Below, piece after piece: positions 12,141-22,515 of a DNA stretch of 64,000 bases (position 1 is the first letter of the stretch; each line of letters opens with the position of its first letter). The translations under genes and the position numbers were made by a program. Below the pieces are notes generated by a model. The model saw only the letters and a program-made list of their open reading frames with translations, was not told the DNA's origin and did no database searches. This DNA is from Salticus scenicus (Eukaryota > Arthropoda > Arachnida > Araneae > Salticidae): contig OZ005653.1 in the NCBI GenBank assembly GCA_963930645.1, positions 215,764,684-215,828,683 of the forward strand, in the 5' to 3' direction.

Positions 12141-13149
12141 ACCTATGGACAAATTTGTATTTAATCTCATTTTAACGAGTTTATGCTGCGTTAAACTAAT
12201 GAAACTAACATACATATTCAAGATGTTTAAAAGTATGCTTTCCCTAGAAAAATGGTATGTATAGACTAAATAATTTATTTACAGAACTACTAATATAAAT
12301 TTCGAAAGCATTCTGTAAACTTTCAAATGTTGTAAAATACGTTTCAAATATTAATTAGTTGTAAGGTAATAGTTGTAAATTTTTTACTGGCGTATCCAAT
12401 TTTCGGGGCTCGTGTACACACAATCTAATTTCCTATCATTATAATCTGTAGATTATTTCTTATACGTGCATTTCAACTTGGTTACATTCCATTAACCAGA
12501 GTGAAATAAACGTATACTATTAAAAAGTTTAAGAACGTGGTTTCTGCAGAAAATAATAGGTATGGAATTGATAATCTATTTTAAATGATACACAAAATAA
12601 TACCGATATATTATGCAATTATCTGGCATCAGATTTAGCATAAGTATTCATTAATTACTGTAGCATAGCAAAGGGCTATGAGTTACTTGAAATTTATCTG
12701 CATATACATACAGATGGATTCAGGTATAGGAATACAACGGTCGGTTGTAGAGGGCGGTAGCCCGTATCAGAAACGTATTTAGTAATGTAGCAAGTTAACC
12801 ATATGTATGTGAGTTTATATGTTTATATAAATTACTAATCTTAGTAAAAGCCAAGCAACAGATATAAAATCACTGAAACCACATAGAATATAGGTATTAA
12901 CCACATAATAGATAAACTAATAAAGGCATTAACATTACTTATATATATGTATATGTAAGGAATTTAACTTTCCCACTTCCAGAGAAAAAACTTTCACGTA
13001 GCCTCTTATTTATTAGTTGATGCAGAATGGCAACAGTTGTTACCCTGAAACGAAGGTTACGAAAAGAAGCGGGAGTTCATCGAGAGATGTCAGAATGATC
13101 AGACGTGATCATAAGTGCTCAGAAATTTAAATTGTTCTCATTAGCTATG
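12141..13149. other. AT-rich DNA with faint repeat relics
   Basis: Blocks at about 12096-12165 and 12404-12460 resemble the GTACA...GACAC...CATTAT core of units A and B in diverged form, so the tandem family probably extends here. No gene is recognisable. Confidence 0.4.
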
Positions 13150-13208
13150 ATAAAATCTTTTTGTAAAAAAATAGAACCGACTCCAAAAAGCAACTGCTAT
13201 TCAAACAA

Positions 13209-13248
<40 letters not shown>

Positions 13249-14160
13249 GTATGAAATGAAACTGTAAATTGCGCCTAAAAGTATAAAATAATTTCCTTCG
13301 TCAAACGACCTATAAGACTGCAATTAATCATAACTTTTCAAGTCGGCGCAAAATTAAATAAAATTTAATTAGTTTTTAAAGGTTTGTTTTTAGATCAGTA
13401 GCAACAAATGCTGTTGTTTCGAATGATCCATTTTTATGTTTCCTTTATTATTTTATCACTGTATACAAATTGGTCCATTAGTAGCATCTACATAGAATAG
13501 TGAACATTCTTCACAATGCGGTATTTATGTTTCTACGAAGTTAGAGTTTTCTTTTGATAACTATCATCAGGAATTACTATCATCCTTGGTGGCTTTTGGA
13601 TTTGGCGATCGAAACGTAATGTAAAAATATACACGCAAGATGTATATTTTCATAATATATATTGTATGAAGTATTGTTTCATATTCTTGATTACTCTTTT
13701 AATATTCCTTATCAAACTAATCATGATATCCCAAAGAAATGAAATTTGTTTGCCAAATAATTTTGCGATTTTTCTTTCACCAAGGACGTCGGATACCAGC
13801 ATCTTCGCCAACTTTTTCTGCTTACGAAATCTTAATTGTTCTTGAATCAAGTAGTTTTCTGCTGCGTTTTGCAGGTCACAATGTCAGATGTGTATTTTGA
13901 ATAGGAATTGATTTATGTACTGAATAAAGGTCTCAATTTTTATTTAATTTTGCGCCGACATCAAAAGTTATGATTAATTGCAGTGTTATAGGTTGTTTGG
14001 GGAAGGAAATTATTTTATACTTTTAGGCATATACTTTTAGGTATTATTTTATACTTTTAATTTACAGTTTCATTTCATACTTTTTTTTTTTTTTAGTTGT
14101 TTGAATAGTTGTTGAACGTTTTGGAGTCGGTTCTATTATTTTTTTACAAAAAGATTTTAT
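13150..14160. mobile_element. Long-TIR element of unknown superfamily
   Basis: The ends are inverted repeats of about 215-220 bp. The left arm begins ATAAAATCTTTTTG and contains AGAACCGACTCC; the right arm ends CAAAAAGATTTTAT and contains GGAGTCGGTTCT. Both arms also share TTAATCATAACTTTT and its complement, and each carries a homopolymer: poly-A at 13211-13245 on the left, a shorter poly-T near 14083-14094 on the right. The 560-bp interior has a 66-codon minus-strand frame at 13650-13850, basic and lysine/arginine-rich, which I cannot assign. No clear target duplication is visible. It could be a fold-back element or a MITE of an unlisted DNA transposon family. Confidence 0.65.
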
Positions 14161-14579
14161 TTTTCTCTTTTCAGTGAAAAATTATTCATATAGCAGAACA
14201 TCTGAAGAAGTTCGACGGCAGTTTCAGAACTCACAACTTCCAAGAAAAGTGACATAACTCAAAAAATGGTCTATGTCACTGAAAATTGCATGAAATGCAC
14301 CCGATGTGAACAAAAAAGTTTCATCTTCATCTAGAAAGCTATCCACCCGAGAGACAGTTGTGCCAGTTTTATTCTAGTCAAGTTGTTTTTAAGTTTATTT
14401 TTCTCAAATGCTGCATTTTTAAGTTGTGTCACTTTTCTTGCCTTTATCGTATATGAGCAAAAAACTATCTACTGAATGAGCATAGGTTAAATTAAAAAGA
14501 CTTTATAGATGTAAAGAATGATACGCTGTATTCGTAACCAAAAATTCTGTTAGGCATATATATTGAAATTTACAGTGAA
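14161..14579. other. Unassigned DNA beside the long-TIR element
   Basis: Nothing recognisable. It starts with a pyrimidine tract (TTTTTCTCTTTTCAG) resembling a splice acceptor, but no exon-like frame follows. Confidence 0.35.
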
Positions 14580-16650
14580 TACGTGTAACCCGCTGCGCTG
14601 GAAATTAAGCAACGTAAAGTTCAAACAAAGAGCAAAATCTGCACTGCAGCTGACGGACAGAAGTTTCAACATCGAAACTTACATACTGGTTTTACCAGGG
14701 TATCTGCATGCGTTCCAGCAGTAAAAGTGAGAACAGACTTTTGTGAGTATCCTGTAATTTGTTTATATCTTAATGAAATCATAATGAAACCTGTTTCAGG
14801 CCAAAATCATTACGGCAACAAAAAAGTATTAAAATTAAATCATCTCTTAGGAAGTTATAAGATAACAAATTTCAACAACAACAACAATGAGAAACATGGT
14901 TTGTATTAAAAACCTCATCCTTTAAGAAGTCGGTTCAAGACGTCTATGCGTTAAACGATGTGACCGCTTACAATAACCATACTTTGAATTTTACATAGCA
15001 TAAATGTCACCCGCTACGCTACAACATATGCAATGTCGTTCAAGTGTGCACAAATAGGAAAATTGTAAACAAACAGCGTTCTGTTTTTAGCATTTATGTC
15101 TAATCTATCTTTTCGTAGTAAATCGATGATGCTCTGCAATTTTATAATTCACTTTATTTCCCCTGTCTTGAACCGTTTCTGAGATAGGAACGCTAACTCC
15201 ACCGTTTTCAACCAGGTGGCACTGTAGGCGTTTGAATCGCGTATCACATGTCCTCTTTACTATACCTACATACCACTTTTATGATTATAGCTGCAGCTGT
15301 TCAGCAGTTAAAAGAGTCGAGACAGACTATTTTGGGCACCCTGTATTTTCTTTTGATCGTAAAGATATTACAATGGGACCTATTTCAGACCGAGACCTTT
15401 ACAATAAAACAAAAATATCAAAATCGGATCATCCGTTCAGAAGTCATGAGCTAACAAACAAAAATTGAAAAACATACGCTTTGAACTGAGAACCTCCTCC
15501 TTTTTGAAGTCGGTTAATTAGAGCATTACGAAGTTATAAGCTTACAAACACCACCAACAAGACATAGCTTGAATTAAGAACACCGTTCTTTCTGAAGTTG
15601 GGTGAAAACGACTTTGCGCTAATCGATGTGACCGCTTAGAGTAACAGTACTTTGAACCACAGAATATACGTGTCATCCGCTACACTGCAAAGTGTGCAAC
15701 GTAGTTCAAGCGTGCAGAGTGTAGGAAATTGCGAACAAACAACTGCACGTTTTAAGCGTTCTATTTTTAGCAATAATCTCTAAAAACTGTCTTTTCATAG
15801 TAAATTGATGATGCTCCACAACTTCGTAATTAACTTTTCTCCCATCTTTAACCGTTTTTGAGATAGGAACGCTAATTCTGTGGTTTTTCACCAGATGGCA
15901 CTTTATTTTCCTTAGATTGTAAAGATATTACAATGGGACCTACTTCAGACCAAGATCTTTACAACAAAACAAAAAGTATCAAGTAACCGTAATTTGAACT
16001 ATATAGCGTATGTCTCAACAGCTACGCTACAACGTGTGCAATGTAGCTCAAGTGTGCATAGTGTAAGAAATTGCGAACAAACAAATGCACGTTTTTAGCA
16101 TTGTATTTTTAGCATCAATGTCTAAACTATCTTTTCGTACTAAATCAATGATGCTCTGCAATTTTATAGTTCACTTTTCCCCCCTGTCTTGAATCGTTTC
16201 CGAGATAGAAACGCTAGCATGAATATCTAAACTATCTTTTTGTACTAAATCGGTGATACTCTTCAACTTTGTAATTCACTTTTTTCTCTAGAACCGTTTT
16301 CGAGATAGGAACACTAACACCGCTATTTTCCACCGGGTGGCGCTGCAAGTGGTTTAACCTTGTACTGCATGGTCACCTTGCTATACTTACATACCATTTT
16401 TGTCACTATAGTTGCAGCCACTTAGGAGTTAAAAGAGTTGGGACTGATTTTTTGGGCACCCTGTATTTTCTTTAGATCGTAAAGATATTACAATAGGACC
16501 TATTTCAGACCAAGACCTTTTCAACAAAACAAAAAGTATAAAAATCGGAGCATCCGTTCAGAAGTTATGAGCTAACAAACATAAAAAAAACATACGGTTT
16601 GAATTGAGAACCTTCCTTCTTTTTTGAAGTCAGTTAAAAATCAACACAGC
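14580..16650. repeat. Mosaic tandem array of units of about 560 bp
   Basis: Landmarks recur in order. GTAAAGATATTACAATGGGA-type blocks occur at 15359, 15919 and 16479, 560 bp apart each time. CCGCTACGCTACAAC-type blocks occur at about 14590, 15010, 15675 and 16018. GAGATAGGAACGCTAA-type blocks occur at 15181, 15860, 16202 and 16293. A motif ending TTTTTGAAGTCGGTTA occurs near 14923, 15498, 15588 and 16622. Units are partly deleted relative to one another. The GAAGTCGGTT motif also resembles GGAGTCGGTT in the arm of the adjacent long-TIR element, so the two may be related. No coding frame is shared between units. Confidence 0.7.
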
Positions 16651-16874
16651 CGGTGCTTAGAAGTTAATGTTATTTTCTAAACCGTTTAAACTAATGCATT
16701 GTATATATTAATTGTAAATTTGTGTTCGTCATTAAATAGATTAGTGTGTTAGAGAATTTCAACGTAATTCTTATAGTGATTCTTCGTTTATTTTCATTTT
16801 TATTCTTGTGAAGTTAATGGCAAAAATAGTATTAGCAACGATTATTTCACATTCTCTATTCTGTGAATAATACT

Positions 16875-16876
<2 letters not shown>

Positions 16877-16908
<32 letters not shown>
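16877..16908. repeat. (AT)n microsatellite at Tc1 element left end
   Basis: The TA repeat runs directly into the left terminal repeat of the Tc1 element; a matching TA tract (18311-18336) followed by (GA)n flanks the right end. The element therefore probably inserted into a pre-existing (TA)n tract. Confidence 0.9.
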
Positions 16909-16909
<1 letters not shown>

Positions 16910-18310
16910 TCTGTCACAAAAAAATATATGCACGCAGAAGAAATCGATCCACATTCACGAAACTCGGTACAAACGTAGTCTGGTAAAGGTATGGAAATGA
17001 TTGAAATTTCAACGCCAATGAGACAAGGCTAAGCACGTTAGGCGCATCTGAACTGCGCAGCCGGGCGAGTTTAAAAGCATGATTTCTCGCGCCGAAGAGC
17101 TATTCAAACGAATCGGTCGACTTTGATGGACGGTATTGTGACTTGAGATGCCTCTGAGATGTAACCGGCGGCAGTACCGACAACTGTTGGATAGTGAGAG
17201 GGGCCGTATAGTAGGCCTCAGAGAAGCAGTTTGGTCGTTGAGGCATATCAGCCTCCACCTCTTCGGAGCGATATGATAGTTGCTCGGGATTGGTAAGTGG
17301 GTCACGGAAGGGAAAATTAACCATTGTGGAGGCTCAAGACGTCCCAGGAGCGAGAATAAACACGAGGATCGCGCAATCATAAGAGCGACCCAACCGCAAC
17401 AACAGCATCATTACCCTCGATTCAATGCCATTTACCACATTCTAGGCATCCAGTAGTATCAAGGGAAACCATTCGGAGACGACTGGCCGACGCTGGTATA
17501 AACAGCCGACGTCCATTAAGACACCTACCCCTCACCCCGCATCATAAGCAGTGTCGACTGGATTTTTGTCACCCAAAGTAAACTGGAGTGTGACCGACCT
17601 AACGTGTGATCGTCCGTGGTGAATTACAATTCAGTCTCAGTTCTGATGACCATCGCACACGCATGTGGAATCGGCCAGGCCAACGGTCTGATCCGGCATT
17701 TGTTGTCGAGCGGCATACTGCTATTACACAAGGTGTAACAGTGTGAGGAACGGTCTGTTGGGACGCACGATCACCTCAAGTCGTCTTTCAAGGCACTATG
17801 ATAAGTCGTAGTTACGTGGACAGCATTTTAACGCCGGTTGGGCTGCTTATTCTATGAAGCCGTTCAGGTGCCATTTTTCAGCAAGACAATGCTCGTCCAT
17901 ATACTGCTCTACTCTCCCAATAATGTCTTCAAGGCTATGACGTACTCCCATGGCCTACAGGTCGTCAGACCTCTCGCCAATAGAGCACAATGGAACGAGC
18001 TAGGAAGGCAACTGCAGCCGTGTTGGAATGCTGGTGAATTAACTGCTCAGTTGCAAAGGTTATGGCATAATCTTCCACAGGGGGATATAGATGACCTAAC
18101 TGATTCAATGCCACGCCGTGTATAGCTGCCAGAGGTGGCTTTACTACTTACTAATTAGTAACATTTTTCATGCTGTAACTTCCTAATAAAACGATCTTTC
18201 GTTCTGAATTTTTAATCATTTACTTATCTCATCATACACTACTCACATGTTAAGTTTCGTAATTGTAGCTCATTTGCTTCTGGGTGCATATATTTTTTTG
18301 TGACAGAGTG

Positions 18311-18312
<2 letters not shown>
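16905..18312 (+). mobile_element. Decayed Tc1-like transposon
   Basis: An element of about 1.4 kb bounded by inverted repeats of about 33 bp. The left end reads CTCTGTCACAAAAAAATATA and the right end is its complement ending GTGACAGAG. TA lies on both sides, as expected for Tc1/mariner insertion. The interior is much GC-richer than its surroundings and carries a plus-strand transposase pseudogene. The very similar ends contrast with the badly decayed coding region. Confidence 0.85.
17148..18154 (+). pseudogene. Tc1-type transposase pseudogene
   Basis: The start ATG at 17148 opens an N-terminal segment with MPLR, RQYRQL and ERGRIVGLREA, typical of the first helix-turn-helix of arthropod Tc1 transposases. 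Later segments appear in different frames: an FQQDNARPY motif holding the second catalytic aspartate (about 17877), an LPWP motif followed one frame away by SSDLSPIEH with the catalytic glutamate (about 17965), and a C-terminal stretch (17990-18125) with ELGRQLQP and LWHNLPQGDI. A final AARGGFTTY-like tail ends in TAA at 18154. The FSDE-type first aspartate region is scrambled. Several frameshifts and stops make it non-functional. The total span fits the family's usual length of about 340 residues. By my count 32 residues separate the second D from the E. Confidence 0.8.

Positions 18313-18352
<40 letters not shown>
18311..18352. repeat. (TA)n(GA)n compound microsatellite
   Basis: About 13 TA units followed by about 8 GA units, immediately right of the Tc1 element's end. 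Confidence 0.9.
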
Positions 18353-18651
18353 TAGGTATAGATATTACATTTTTACTAGATATTCTGAATTGTATTTAAT
18401 ATATATCCAATTTCTAGCTATTTGTTGGTAACCTGTGGAAAATGAATTAACTATCATAAATCTAAAGGAAGATCATCTGTCAACGCCTTTCTTAGAACTA
18501 TAACAAAACTAATATATATATATTAAATATAAATATAAATATATATATAATATATATATAATAAATATATAAATGTAATATATATATAATAATATTTGAA
18601 AATTTTTGCATTCCTGCACTTTTTTTTTTTTTTTTTCCCGATTGATTTTTC

Positions 18652-18688
<37 letters not shown>

Positions 18689-20523
18689 GCAAAACCTGAT
18701 TAATAAATTTCAAAATATTAAGTCTTTTCTTAAATATTTGTACAAGTTTTAGCAGTTTGAAGATCATGAATTCAAGTAAAACTTCAAACTGTGGAAAGTC
18801 ATTTTAAATATTTTGTCTGTAAGAAATATATCAAAAATTATAATAATAGTTAATTGAATATATAATTTAATGAAAGAAATCTAATATAGTTTAATTTCTA
18901 ACTATGAAATGGGACTATAAGGTTTTATATGAAATCTTTAGTTGTGTAGAGTCAAAGGTGCGAAGTTCCTTCAATATGTTACATTTTTCAAAATCCATAT
19001 TTTTTGCTTTATTATTATTTGCTTTATTTTCGTATTTATTATATATTTAGATCGCATAAATAGAAAGATTTAACATAGTTATAAAAACAGATATGTGTAA
19101 CAATATTTATTACTTTAAATAAAATTGTAACAGGTTAAGATACATTCCTTTTATTATTAAAATACTAGTACAATTTAATTAGTATTGATGAAATGGTGAA
19201 TGTCTCAAAAATATATGTACTGTTTTATTTATTTTATTATTATTTTTTTTTTTTTTTCAACTGAAAAATAAGTACAATTTTTCGCATAATTTTTTCAAGC
19301 AATTTTTAAAAGTAATTTTTCTGGATACAAATCAGCTGCAACTACAAAGGCTTAGTAAATCCCAATATGGTAGTAAAAGATTTATTTTCATTTTTATGGA
19401 GTTTAAGTTTAAATAATTTGTTATATGTAAAAATTAAATTATTTTATGTATCAACCCTCCAATACGTTCTCTATCATTCTTTTGAATAAGTATACATAAG
19501 TTATAGCTTTTTGTAAGATTATAGTTTTAAATTACTTTTTAAATATTTAATTTGTATTTTAAACTGATTAATTTTTTTTCATGCTTTTCTCTAAACTAAT
19601 TAAATTTATATAAAATATTTTCATTGAAATTAATAACTTAATAAAGAAATATCGCTATCTGATAAAATGCTTTTTACCTAACGAATTAAATTTATTTAAA
19701 ATATTTTTATTCTAATTACTAATCTGATTAAAAATATCAATAATTGAAAACATGACTCTTCCAGAGGATTTTGTTCAAGTATGAGAATCGGAAATTGAAT
19801 CATGTATTCGTGAGATAATATAAACATGTTGATATAATTAGAGGAAAAATGTCAAGATAAATCCTAACGAACGCGATGGAATATGCAGCTATAATTATAG
19901 TATTACACTGAATAACTTAAATATTTTATTCGATTTATTTTTATTCATTTATTAGTTTTTTTTTCTTTTTTTATGCAATGGACAATATTCCTTCTTTGGG
20001 TTCGAGACTACAGGAAATCAGCTGTTTTCAGAAAACAATCCTCAACTCTTCCATAGCAAAGCATTGTGGAATGGAATTTTTTTTCTTGCAATATTATTTA
20101 TAAGAGTTACAGATTATATGAAATAGAAGTAAGAGTGATATAGTGATACCTTTGTTTTGTTTTTAATCCAGTTTTTGTAATATACTTTAATATTAACCAA
20201 CGTATGTAATATTAAAAGTTGCCATGCGAACTGTGGCGATGTTAACAAATTTAAATGTCTGTTCCATTTAATAAATTCATTTATTAAAGTGATTGAAATT
20301 CTAATTATTTAAGCTTTGATGTCTATATCCAATGTAATCAATGAAGTCTTTTTTCTATTTATTAATTTGTAATGTGATTTGTTTGTAATCTTTATATTTG
20401 TTCGTAATAGGCTTCGCTATGTTCGTTTTAAACGTTGACATTAGTTTCATGATTCATAAGTTATGATTGATAGAATTTTTACGCATTTTTTGACGCGTTT
20501 AATTTTTATTATATTTTATTCAT

Positions 20524-20560
<37 letters not shown>

Positions 20561-21645
20561 ATAAAATGTTCTGTAGTTTTAAGATATGGAATAATCTTAA
20601 CTTTACCATTCGATTCAGTTGTTTACATTTCTGCTTTGTTCTTGTTTGAACAGATATCTGATTATTAAGTTTCACTGGAGAAATATTTAGACTGAAAAAT
20701 GTTACGTGTAACAATAAAACGGCATCTTGGATCTAATTTGTTTACAAAACATCGGCTACGTGTTCGGCGATACTGTGACATCACAAGAATATTGTCCAAC
20801 TTTTAAACAATTGGCTATACTAAAAAAATACATTCAATAAAACTTACATAAATTATGTAATAAATCAAATAGGTATTTTTAATGAGTAAAATGCACAAAG
20901 AGAAATGTAACTCATTACCTGCAAATAAATACTATATTTTAGCTTGAAAATAAAATGAGTAAAAAAAAAATATTTCAAAATTTGCTATACATAATCAATC
21001 TTTTTTTAACGCCTTGGTGTTCAATTGAGAACTGAGTACTAATTTTTTTTTTTTTTTTTTTTCAAACTAACAATGTATAGTTAAAATATAGTTTGGTATT
21101 AAAATTGTCCTTTACATGATAAAATGTGTTTCTTGTATACTTTTTGGCTGAAAATTAATTACCTGTAATTACCTGCAATTATTTTTTGTTTAACACTCCA
21201 AATCACCCAAAATTCACATTTTAGTTTTTTACGTATTTTCTCAATGCCGGGAAAATAATTCCGAAATTGCTACCAGAAGAATTAGAGAATTTTCAAAAGA
21301 GGTAAAAATCAAATGTTTATTTCAAATTAGGTGCCGACATTCACAAAATTTACAAGTCTCAATGTTGGCATGATTCTAGCACCATACTCGTTTTATTTGG
21401 ACTCAATATTGCGGACACGATAAGGAAGTATGCCAGCTGAATATGGCTGGTCTGTTATCAGGGTCATACCAACAAATGCTTACAAAAGAGGAAAAAAATC
21501 AAAAAGATTTTAGTGTTTGTGTTGTGTATTATCAAATTTTTGTTACATTTCTCTGTAACCATCTGGTGTACATATAAGAAGTGTGTCTCCTACAAACCCG
21601 TACGTGATGGACAAATTTGTTTTTGATATATGAATCAAACACCTA
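18353..21645. other. AT-rich intergenic DNA
   Basis: No gene or transposon recognised across 3.3 kb. It contains long poly-T tracts at about 18620-18686, whose minus-strand translation is a poly-lysine frame that is not a gene, an (AT)n(GT)n microsatellite at 20524-20562, and a poly-T at 21043-21062. Confidence 0.55.
20524..20562. repeat. (AT)n(GT)n compound microsatellite
   Basis: About eight AT units followed by about ten GT units. A similar compound tract is at 61912-61963. Confidence 0.9.
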
Positions 21646-21702
21646 TTTACTTTCCCTTACTCATATATATATAGTAGAGAATGTACCACGGTAAAATAAT
21701 AA
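21646..21702. other. Stem-loop resembling the terminal hairpin of family X, inverted
   Basis: TTTACTTTCCCTTACTC, an ATATATATA loop, then AGTAGAGAATGTA forms an imperfect hairpin. Its left arm resembles TACTTTCTCTTACCC, the reverse complement of the family X terminus. It lies 45-100 bp left of the higher-order array at 21745, so it may mark the end of a Helentron-like element containing that array. Confidence 0.4.
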
Positions 21703-21744
21703 CAAGACAAAAATCAATTTTTATATACCATGCTTTTAAATTTT

Positions 21745-22515
21745 TTGTTGAATCATATAAACGCTACCGAAGGCAGCGAGAAACCGGAACAACTGGCTAA
21801 AATTATTAAAAAAAAATCATTACTATCGTGTTTTAAGCTATTATAAAAGTTTCAAAAGGCTAGCTAGCCGTGAATTTAGTTAAAAATCGATTGCAAGCTT
21901 TGTACTGGTATCGCTGCCGAGGGCAGAAGGGTCCTGAAGCAGTTGGTTAAAAATACTTAAAAAATGCATTTTCACTGTGTTCTGAACTATTCTGAAAGTT
22001 TGAAATGTCTAGCTAGTCGGGAGTTAGTGAAATAAATTTTCTGTTGAATCATATAAACGCTGCCGAAGGCAGTAGGGACCTGAAACTGTTGACTAAAAGT
22101 ATTAAAAAATGTAATGTCACCGTGTTCTGAGCTATCCTGAAAGTTTCAAATGTCTAGCTAATCGAGAAGTTAGGGAAAAATCGATTGCATTCTTTGTACT
22201 GATAACGCTGCCGACGCAGCAGGAAACCGAAACAGTTGGTTAAAAATACTTAAAAAATTCATTTTCACTGTGTTCTGAACTATTCTGAAAGTTTCAAATG
22301 TCTAGCTAGTCGGGAGTTAGTGAAATAAATTTTCTGTCGAATCATATAAACGCTGCCGAAGGCAGTAGGGATCTGAAACAGTTGGCTAAAAGTATTAAAA
22401 AGATGTATTATCACCGTGTTTTAAGCTGTACTGAAAGTTTCAAATGTCTAGCTAGTCGGGAAGTTAGTTAAAAATTGATTGCAAGATTTGTGCTGGACAA
22501 ACAAACAAACAAACA
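21745..22515. repeat. Higher-order tandem array, alternating A/B monomers of about 149 bp
   Basis: Five full monomers and one truncated one start near 21745 (A), 21897 (B), 22044 (A), 22190 (B), 22338 (A) and 22485 (B, truncated). A monomers share GAATCATATAAACGCTGCCG and AAAGTATTAAAAA; B monomers share TTTGTACTG, GGTTAAAAATACTTAAAAAA and GGGAGTTAGTGAAATAAATT. All share CTGCCGAAGGCAG-like hairpins and a CAAATGTCTAGCTAGTCGGG block. The two full B copies are far more alike than A is to B, so the unit of amplification was the dimer of about 295 bp. The array stops at GGACAAACAAACAAACAAAC. Confidence 0.85.

Noticed and set aside
14161..14180. Splice-acceptor-like pyrimidine tract ending in CAG
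   Set aside because: No open exon-like frame follows, and such tracts are common in this T-rich sequence.
17009..17380. 123-codon minus-strand frame
   Set aside because: It is antisense to the Tc1 transposase N-terminal region, whose sense motifs explain the composition.
18498..18767. Poly-lysine minus-strand frame
   Set aside because: Produced by adjacent poly-T tracts; low complexity only.
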